64,000 nt of DNA from NCBI GenBank assembly GCA_045542435.1, contig JAZQLD010000008.1:5715-69714 (forward strand), written 5' to 3'. Source of the stretch: Jutongia sp045542435 (GTDB lineage: Bacteria; Bacillota; Clostridia; Lachnospirales; Lachnospiraceae). A program made the translations under genes and the position numbers. The notes beneath the pieces are model-generated. The model worked only from the letters and a program-made list of their open reading frames with translations. It was not told the origin of the DNA and searched no databases. This document shows, piece by piece, positions 1 through 7,500 of the stretch (position 1 is the first letter of the stretch; the number at the start of each line of letters is the position of its first letter).

Positions 1-689
1 GCATTTGGCACATATAGCCCTGTTAATTCACAAATAATTCCCATTCCCCATGTAATTAATATCCCCCAAAGAATATTTCCTTTTACCTTTTTTACCATCA
101 GAGCCGCCGTAATCAGAATACCAACCAGAGCTAAAAACACAGTAATTCCTTCTGTCCGGAAGTTGCCATTCTGAATAGAACCCTTAAACGGATAGATTGT
201 TACCAATGTAGTAGAATCCACTACAATCTTTGCATTCTGCAAACCAATAAAAGCTATATACAAACCAATTCCTACCGAAACAGCATGTTTCAGATTCATA
301 GGAATGGCATTAAAAATCGCTTCCCGAACATTCGTCAATGACATTACAATAAAAATAATACCTTCCACAAAAACCGCCGCCAATGCCATCTGCCAAGGCA
401 GTCCCATATTCCCTACAACAGTATAGGCAAAATATGCGTTTAATCCCATACCAGGTGCCAAAACAAATGGATAATTAGCAAATGTCGCCATTAAAACAGA
501 TCCCAAAAAAGCTGAAATTGCTGTAGCAGTAAAGACTGCTCCTCTATCCATTCCTGTGGTGGATAGAATGTTCGGATTTACTGCCAGAATATATGCCATA
601 GTCATAAAAGTGGTAATACCTGCAATAATTTCTGTTTTTACTGTAGTTTTATTTTCTTTTAGATGAAATAATTTCTCAAAAAAATACAT
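1..689 (-). CDS. NCS2-family purine permease (PbuG/AzgA-like), 3' end outside window
   Basis: Reading the minus strand from an ATG at 689 gives an open frame that runs off the left edge, so about 229 N-terminal residues are visible. It begins MYFFEKLFHLKEN and continues with the AzgA-type motif TTFMTMAYILAVNPNIL near residues 26-42 and several hydrophobic segments. Proteins of this family are inner-membrane proton symporters for adenine, guanine or hypoxanthine. GGAGGT lies directly upstream of the ATG. No purine riboswitch is visible in the short upstream gap; instead there is a promoter nested between hairpin arms that could cover the ribosome site. The exact purine substrate cannot be read from this fragment. 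Confidence 0.85.
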   Translation of the reverse strand, partial: MYFFEKLFHLKENKTTVKTEIIAGITTFMTMAYILAVNPNILSTTGMDRGAVFTATAISAFLGSVLMATFANYPFVLAPGMGLNAYFAYTVVGNMGLPWQMALAAVFVEGIIFIVMSLTNVREAIFNAIPMNLKHAVSVGIGLYIAFIGLQNAKIVVDSTTLVTIYPFKGSIQNGNFRTEGITVFLALVGILITAALMVKKVKGNILWGILITWGMGIICELTGLYVPN

Positions 690-768
690 AAAAGACCTCC
701 TTTGCTATAACTATCTTCCCTTATGATATACTCAATAAGAAGTTATGTAAAGCAAAGAGGTCTTTTAT
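688..768 (-). promoter_or_regulatory. Promoter nested between hairpin arms that cover the permease ribosome site
   Basis: On the minus strand a TTTACA / 17 nt / TATCAT promoter occupies 746-751 and 723-728. Flanking it are complementary arms at 751-768 and 688-706, about 18 bp with one bulged base. The downstream arm contains the GGAGG and the first two bases of the start codon. RNA reading through from the kdpE-like gene would carry both arms and could hide the start site. RNA starting near 716 carries only the second arm. The promoter and pairing are seen directly; the regulatory meaning is inferred. Confidence 0.55.
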
Positions 769-788
769 TAAAGAATACATTAAAAATA

Positions 789-1490
789 TCATTCACTCAT
801 TCGATAGCCTACCCCAAGTTCATTAATAATATACCGGTTATCCCCTGGCTTGGAACCCAGCTTTTTACGTAAATTTGCCATATTCACCTGAAGCTTCTTT
901 ACACCGCCGGCGTCCTCATCTCCCCAAATTTCTTTCATAATAGCAGCATAGGTCATTACCTTTCCACTATGATCCGAAAGTAATGCTAAGATATTAAATT
1001 CTGTTCTGGTTAGCTTTATCTCTTCTCCAGCAATGGTAACAATTCTTCTGTCATAATCAATTGTTAAATCCTGAAGAGTAAATGTGCTTTTAGGAGCTCC
1101 ATCTGCATCATTGCTACCTCGCCGACTTCGAAGAGCTGCTCTTACCCTGGCCAGAAATTCTTCGGTTCCAAAAGGCTTAGTAACATAGTCATTCGCACCT
1201 AAATCTAAAGCTTTCACCTTATCCTTTTCTCCCATACGGGCAGAAAGCACAAGAATTGGCACCGAACTAGACTTACGAGCAGATTCAATAAATTCTAGTC
1301 CATCCCTATCTGGAAGTCCCAAATCCAAAATGACCAAATCCGGAATATAGGACATATGCATCATAATCCCTTCTTGGCAGGTTCGTGCTGTAATTACCTG
1401 ATATCCATTAGTCTCCAAAATAGTTTCTATGACACTACGTATATTATGTTCATCTTCAATCACAAGAATTTTGTATTTATTGTTACTCAT
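789..1490 (-). CDS. kdpE: KdpE-like OmpR-family response regulator
   Basis: A 233-residue protein with a receiver domain (residues about 6-120) and a C-terminal winged-helix DNA-binding domain (about 137-230). The acidic pocket E12/D13, phospho-acceptor D56 (VILDLGLPD), S83 and K105 (YVTKPF) are all present, so it should be a functional phospho-switch. The ATG follows GGAGG, which lies inside the last codons of the kinase gene; the two genes overlap by 8 bp and are surely co-translated. In the family KdpE activates potassium-uptake genes, but no kdpFABC, trk or ktr gene is in this window, so the regulon is unknown. Confidence 0.85.
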   Translation of the reverse strand: MSNNKYKILVIEDEHNIRSVIETILETNGYQVITARTCQEGIMMHMSYIPDLVILDLGLPDRDGLEFIESARKSSSVPILVLSARMGEKDKVKALDLGANDYVTKPFGTEEFLARVRAALRSRRGSNDADGAPKSTFTLQDLTIDYDRRIVTIAGEEIKLTRTEFNILALLSDHSGKVMTYAAIMKEIWGDEDAGGVKKLQVNMANLRKKLGSKPGDNRYIINELGVGYRMSE

Positions 1491-2538
1491 ATAATTCCTC
1501 CATTTCTAATGCAAAGGAAAAAACTGCACCTTTGTTTTTTCTGTTGTATGCATAAATCTCACTTCCATGAGCTTTAATAATAGTAGAACACACAGAAAGC
1601 CCAATCCCCATATTGCTGCGATTCCCATCCATGGGAACATTTTTCCGTTCCAGATATCCAGTGAATAAATCATCCAGCCTATCCTCTGGAATCCCACAGC
1701 CATCATCCACAATTCGAAACACTGCTTTCCCATTTTCTATGGAAACTTTTAACTCCAGCTTTGTCATGCCTTCTGCATGATTTACCGCATTTTCCAATAT
1801 ATTAGTCAATACCTGTTCCATCAGCATGGCATCCATAGGAATACTGATAAACTCTTCTGGTATCTGAATATGTACCTTTTGTCCGGGACATCTTTTATAA
1901 AACTTTATAATAACCGTATCAATCAATTCCTCTAACACAGTAGAAGTCTTAGTAACCTGTACCTTCTCACCATCAATTCTAGTTACAGAAAGAAGATTTT
2001 CTACCATTCTTGTAAGCCATGCACAATCTTCATGAATCTCTCCCAAAAGTTTTAATTGTTGTTCCTTTTTTAAATCATCATAATTATCCATAATAACAGA
2101 ACAAGAACCATAAATTGATGTCAAGGGAGTACGTAAATCATGAGAAACAGCCCGCAACAGATTGGCCCTCATTCTTTCTTTTTCTCCTTCTAATTTGATT
2201 TTTTCATGCATTTTGATTTTTGTAGTTAATGTACTTGTCATAATTGCAACAATCAACATAACTAAAGCCGAAAAAACAGATTCTTTTGATACTAAATCCA
2301 ACGCATAATAAGGAAATGTAAATACGTAGTTTACCTTTAATACACTTAGCAGGGAAGCAGTCACTCCCCACACATACCCTTCCGTTTTCATAGAAATAAA
2401 AAACACTCCTAAAACAGAAATCATCGGTACCAGACTCTCCATAAAAAAATACCTTTGTAAATTTAGATTCATAAGTAATATTATAATCAATATACTCATA
2501 GTAAAAACTGCATCTTTAATAATCTGATTTTTTTTCAT
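1483..2538 (-). CDS. KdpD-like sensor histidine kinase lacking the cytoplasmic KdpD/USP part
   Basis: A 351-residue histidine kinase. Residues about 11-105 form four membrane segments of the DUF4118 (KdpD transmembrane) type. The HisKA region carries H133 in the motif AVSHDLRTPL, and the ATPase domain has the N box (LTNILENAVNHA), VDDGCGIPEDR and GIGLSVC. Full KdpD proteins are about 900 residues with an N-terminal KdpD-ATPase and universal-stress domain; both are absent here and the protein starts at the first membrane segment. The gene precedes and overlaps the kdpE-like regulator. A Na/Pi transporter lies immediately upstream but a terminator separates them. The sensed signal cannot be deduced. 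Confidence 0.85.
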   Translation of the reverse strand: MKKNQIIKDAVFTMSILIIILLMNLNLQRYFFMESLVPMISVLGVFFISMKTEGYVWGVTASLLSVLKVNYVFTFPYYALDLVSKESVFSALVMLIVAIMTSTLTTKIKMHEKIKLEGEKERMRANLLRAVSHDLRTPLTSIYGSCSVIMDNYDDLKKEQQLKLLGEIHEDCAWLTRMVENLLSVTRIDGEKVQVTKTSTVLEELIDTVIIKFYKRCPGQKVHIQIPEEFISIPMDAMLMEQVLTNILENAVNHAEGMTKLELKVSIENGKAVFRIVDDGCGIPEDRLDDLFTGYLERKNVPMDGNRSNMGIGLSVCSTIIKAHGSEIYAYNRKNKGAVFSFALEMEELYE

Positions 2539-2571
2539 TTTTCATTTCCTCTTTGCTTTCCTTAAATTATA

Positions 2572-2618
2572 TAAAAAAGTACCAAAGCCTTTTTCATCCC
2601 CTGGCATTGGTACTTTTC
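2572..2618 (-). terminator. Intrinsic terminator after the Na/Pi cotransporter gene
   Basis: The minus-strand RNA can form a long stem between AAAAGTACCAATGCC and GGCTTTGGTACTTTT with a 13-nt loop and a following T-run. It sits between the transporter stop and the kinase start, so the two genes are probably separate transcription units. Confidence 0.8.
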
Positions 2619-2633
2619 GTATCACTTTCCGTA

Positions 2634-4277
2634 TTACTTAGAATCAATTACATATATTTTAGAATATGCCTGGGCAATATTCAGTACATGATCACCGATT
2701 CGTTCGAAGTCTGTCAAAAGCTCAGAATATAATACACAAGCTTCTTCCGAACACTCTCCCTTACGCATACGTTCCAGGTGACTCTCTCTATAATTGCTGG
2801 TCATATCATCAATCTGCTGCTCCATAGCTGCAATTCCAGAAAGCCATTCTGTCATATCGCCTTCTCTATTAAGAACCTTATCAATGGCTTTTTTGGTAAT
2901 CTCCTGCATCTGGGCAAGTTCCCCTCTTGCCTGGTCGGAGAAGGAAATAGACTTCTTCTTAATAACCTCTGTATAACCACCAATATTCACTGCATGATCA
3001 CCGATTCGCTCCGTATTTCCACAAATCAGGAAGTACTCTTCAATCTCTTTTACATCCTGTCCGCTATGATTCTGCACCAAAATCTTAGAAATGTACTGAG
3101 AAATGTCCTTATTCAAAGTATCAATCATTTCCTCTGTTTCTTTTATTCCTTTAAGACTTGCCGTATCACAATTTAATACCGCATCATAACATTTTCCAAC
3201 ATTATCAGCTGCCAGACTCAACATCCTGGCAATTTCCTGACGAAGCAAATCAATACGAATCGCAGACACACCTATGGTTCTACCTCTACTAAACTCTTCC
3301 TTTAAGCTTGCAAGGATAGAAGTCTTTTCTAAATCCTCCTTAGTATCCGGCAAAATCTTTTTGGCAGCATTTGCCAGCCAAGTACCAAAAGGCAACAGAA
3401 GTATTGTAGTTACAATATTAAATGTGGTATGCATATTTGCAATTTGGGATGCCGGATTATTAGGAGTAATCCCTCCAACCCATTCTGTAATAGGAAACAC
3501 CAAACACAAAGTTGTAAATATAACTGTACCAATCATATTAAACATCAAATGAATAATCGTTGTTCTTTTGGCACTGCGGTTAGTTCCAATAGAAGCCAGA
3601 ACTGCTGTAATACAAGTACCAATATTTTGTCCAAACAATACAAATACCGCGCTTGAGAAGTTAATCAGTCCACTGGTTGCCAATGCCTGCAAAATACCTA
3701 CAGATGCAGAAGAGGACTGAATCACTGCGGTAAAGACTGCACCTGCTAAAATACCAAGAACTGGATTAGAAAACTTAGTCATGAGCGAAACAAAGGCTTC
3801 TGATTCTCGCAAAGGCACCATTGCAGAACTCATCATATCCATTCCAATAAATAACACTCCAAGACCACCCAAAATCATACCGATATGGTGGGCCTTAGGA
3901 TTCTTTAAAAATACGATTAAAGCCACGCCAATAAACGCAATTAATGGCGCCATAGCTCCTACATCAAGAGCAATTAACTGACCGGTAATAGTAGTACCAA
4001 TATTGGCACCCATAATAATCCAAACTGCCTGTCTTAAAGTCATCATTCCAGAATTAACAAATCCTACTACCATAACCGTTGTTGCTGATGAGGACTGAAT
4101 TACTGCGGTAATCAGCGCACCTACTGCAACCCCGAGAAAACGGTTCGCTGTTAACTTCTCCAGAATCTTCTCCATACGGTCACCAGCAGCATTTTCCAAT
4201 CCTTCGCTCATCATCTGCATGCCATACAGAAATAGAGCTAGACCACCAAGCAACCCAAGTAAATCTGTAAATTTCAT
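2634..4277 (-). CDS. Na+/phosphate cotransporter with C-terminal PhoU-like domain
   Basis: A 547-residue membrane protein of the NptA/YjbB family. The two inverted transport repeats each carry the signature QSSSA (QSSSATT near residue 62 and QSSSASV near 186) surrounded by membrane helices up to about residue 315. Residues about 340-540 form a cytosolic four-helix PhoU-like region with two ERIGDH motifs. It would import, or buffer, phosphate using a sodium gradient. The start follows GGAGG. It has its own promoter at 4400-4428. The family is clear; direction of transport and exact role of the PhoU part are not. Confidence 0.9.
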   Translation of the reverse strand: MKFTDLLGLLGGLALFLYGMQMMSEGLENAAGDRMEKILEKLTANRFLGVAVGALITAVIQSSSATTVMVVGFVNSGMMTLRQAVWIIMGANIGTTITGQLIALDVGAMAPLIAFIGVALIVFLKNPKAHHIGMILGGLGVLFIGMDMMSSAMVPLRESEAFVSLMTKFSNPVLGILAGAVFTAVIQSSSASVGILQALATSGLINFSSAVFVLFGQNIGTCITAVLASIGTNRSAKRTTIIHLMFNMIGTVIFTTLCLVFPITEWVGGITPNNPASQIANMHTTFNIVTTILLLPFGTWLANAAKKILPDTKEDLEKTSILASLKEEFSRGRTIGVSAIRIDLLRQEIARMLSLAADNVGKCYDAVLNCDTASLKGIKETEEMIDTLNKDISQYISKILVQNHSGQDVKEIEEYFLICGNTERIGDHAVNIGGYTEVIKKKSISFSDQARGELAQMQEITKKAIDKVLNREGDMTEWLSGIAAMEQQIDDMTSNYRESHLERMRKGECSEEACVLYSELLTDFERIGDHVLNIAQAYSKIYVIDSK

Positions 4278-4363
4278 CTTTTAGCCTCCATGTTGCGTCT
4301 TTCTTTTGTAATCATCTTTTCCGGGTTTTGCGCAACACAAACCCAGGATTTTATACACTAAAA

Positions 4364-4399
4364 TTGCGAGGATAAAGTCTTTCGACCTCATCCTCGCAA
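4364..4399 (-). terminator. Terminator-like hairpin overlapping the next promoter's start point
   Basis: A perfect 10-bp stem (TTGCGAGGAT / ATCCTCGCAA) with a 16-nt loop is followed by TTTTAG on the minus strand. It lies about 100 nt after the stop of the large surface protein and would end that transcript. Its first base directly follows the -10 box of the cotransporter promoter, so RNA starting there would lack most of the 5' arm. Confidence 0.6.
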
Positions 4400-4428
4400 A
4401 GTATAACATAGAAATTTTACAAATCCAA
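4400..4428 (-). promoter_or_regulatory. Sigma-A-type promoter of the Na/Pi cotransporter gene
   Basis: TTGGAT (4423-4428), a 17-nt spacer and TATACT (4400-4405) are read on the minus strand. The predicted start near 4393 falls inside the 5' arm of the adjoining hairpin. Confidence 0.65.
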
Positions 4429-4502
4429 CGATTATTTTACAATTCGGTTAAAATTTAACCGCATCTTTACCGACACTTTACATATATTTTACATAACTCA
4501 TT

Positions 4503-7500
4503 TTATTTCTTTACCGTTACCTTTACAGTCTTTTTCTTACCATTGTAAGTCATTACTGTAATCTTACACTTACCTTTCTTCTTTGCCTTTACCACACCCT
4601 TCTTGGTGACAGTAGCAACCTTCTTATTTGAAGTTGTGTAAGTAATATTGTAACTTGCGGTACCCTTTGGTAACTTCACCTTGATTTTTGCTTTCTTCTT
4701 CAGCTTAAGCTTCATCTTAGCCGGAGTCACCTTCTGAATCTTCTTTGGTGCTTTCTTTACTGTAATCGTATAAATAATCTTCTTAGTCTTTGTCTTTACA
4801 GTAACCTTAGCCTTACCCGTCTTCAGACCAGTTACGGCACCCTTCTTAGTCACCTTTGCAACCTTCTTCTTGTTGCTCTTATAAGTTGCATTCTTTGCTT
4901 TTACAGAAACTGTTTCTTTCAGACCAATGCTAATTTTCTTCTTTACAGTCTTGATCGCACTGCCTGATGCTGGTTCCTTTCCTGGCGCCCACTTTACATC
5001 AATACTCTTTACCTTATAACCATAACTGTCTTTCTTTGTATTGTGTGTCAGAAGGAAAATAGCTCTGTCACCTTCTATAGTAATCGTATGCTCTTTCTCG
5101 CCATTCATACAGAATTTTGCACAATCACAGTCATAGCCATCATCGGAATCCGCTTCTCCATGATAGCACTCTGACATTCCCTTTCCAGCTCCGTTTACAA
5201 CATATAATTCCTCTTCATTCAGTTCAGAAGCTGCATCAAAGGTAACAGTAAGACTTTCTGCACCTGCTACATGATATCCCTGGATATCATAGGCTTTACC
5301 AAATGGATGCTCAGACTCTGGAAGCGAAGTAGAATAGGTAACTGTTGGAATAACTGTAACATAAGTATCTTTACTTGCCAAAACGTTACCATCTGCATCC
5401 TTCACCTTGCAAAGATATGTTACATTGTAATAACCATTATACATCTTATTATGGGTAATATTTGGTGCAGTAGTAGAAAGAGTTGCTGTAGCACAGTTGA
5501 CTTTACGCTTGTTATTAGTGGATGGCTCTGTAGCCCACCACTCATAAGTATAGTTCTCATCTACAGCAGCATTATCTATCTTCATAGCAAGATTAATCAC
5601 TTCTCCCTCTTCTGCAAAATCCTTATCCTTCTCTGGCAAATTGTAGATTGGATTCAAATAGAAGAAATAATCGTAGGATTCGCCCCGGGTAGATACTGTT
5701 ACACGGTAAGTTCCATAATCCGCCTTAGTGATTTTGGTTAATCCATACGTATTGCTGACAGCATTTGGAATATTTACATATCCCTCATACTCGCCATCGC
5801 TATCGGTATCCATAGAAACGTCATATGATGGGTCACCCTTTTTGATAACCTGCTTCTTTGCCCACTGATAAGAAATAGTATATCCTGTATTTGCTCTGGA
5901 TGATACCGACATCTTTACACTTCCATCTGCTTCTGCTAATACGTCTTCTGCATCTGCAATAGTAACCAGTCCAGTATCAATATATACTACAAACAATACC
6001 GTAATAGATTCTCCATATGCATCTGATACTACACAGGAATACTTTCCTAATTGTCCCTCTGTAATGTTGCTTAATGTGAAGGTAGAAGCATTCTGTCCGT
6101 AAATCTTATCCCAGCTGCTTCCATCCTCCTGCAGCTTTCTCCATTGATAGAAAATCTCATTTCCAGCATCGATAGTAGCATTTACCGCCAAGGTAGCACT
6201 TCCACCTAAAGTAGTCTCATATCCGAGATAATAATTTGATGCCCATGCATCACTATTTACAGCAAGCCCCGTAGTGTATTCCAATTCTACGCGAATGTAA
6301 TTGGTATTTCCCTGGGAATCCGTAACAATACAACGATAGTCATCAATATCTTCTGGTGTAATATTGGCAATAGTTAATGTACTTTCTGTAGCCCCTCCTA
6401 TGCCGTACTCGGACCAGTATCCTTTGTACCACTGATATTTCAAATCTAAATTTTTATTAGACTCTGCTACAACTCCTAATGTAACTGTTTCGCCAAATCT
6501 TACATCCATGTACCGCTGTGTACCCTCTGCGTAATCCAAAGTAATATCAGCTGTTTCTATATCCTCTGCCAACGTTACAAAATAGGTTCCAATCTGTACT
6601 CCATCTACCCAGATTGTACAACGGTATTTCTCTAAATCACCAGAGGATACATTTGGAATCACGTATTCCTTAGAGGTAGCTCCCGCAATATCAATATACT
6701 TTGTAGTATAATTTTCATAACGGTAATATGCCCACTGGTAAGTTACATTTCCTGTTGGCTCTTTAGAAAACTCTGGTGCCAAAGTTACATCCGTGCCTAA
6801 AACAACTTTTTTTGTTGTTCCACTGTTTTCAATTGCAAAATCAGTAAACATATATGTATGGAAAGAATAACTATCTGTATACTCTATACCATTTCCATCT
6901 ACATAATCCGCATACACAGTAACCGTACCAAAATCTTCTTTCTTCAATGAAGCAACTGAATAGGTAGAACCTGTAACACCTTCTACTTTTTCGCCATTTA
7001 CCTGCCAACGGTAATTTATTTTGCTATTGTCCATACCTACAATATCCGTTACCGGCTTCACGGTGTAAGTTCTGCTGCTGCCCACCTTTTTGTACTCGTC
7101 TACACTAGACATAGGAACGATATTAAACTCACCTTTCGGCTGAACATAGAAATATACTTCTTCACTTAGCAGAATTGGATTTCCATTTGCATCTGCTGTT
7201 TTAAATGTAAGAATACACTTATAATCATCAAAATCCTCTGGTTCATCAATAGTCACAGTACATGTATTACCTTCCTGACCTACAAGCTCCGTATATACCC
7301 ACTTATCATTCCAGTCGTCATTGTCTGTACATAATAATTCCTGCTGATACCATTCATAGTAGATTTCCATATTATTTTCTACATCTGCATCAACCTGGAA
7401 GGTAATCTCATCACCTATATTAGCATAATAATGAGAAATCTCAGGTGTATAAATCGTATAGTCTAATGCTTTTTCTGTTAAAGCGATAGTTACTTCTTTG

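Noticed and set aside
690..788. Purine riboswitch before the permease gene
   Set aside because: The gap is only 99 nt and lacks the conserved purine-aptamer loops; the visible structure is the simple hairpin instead.
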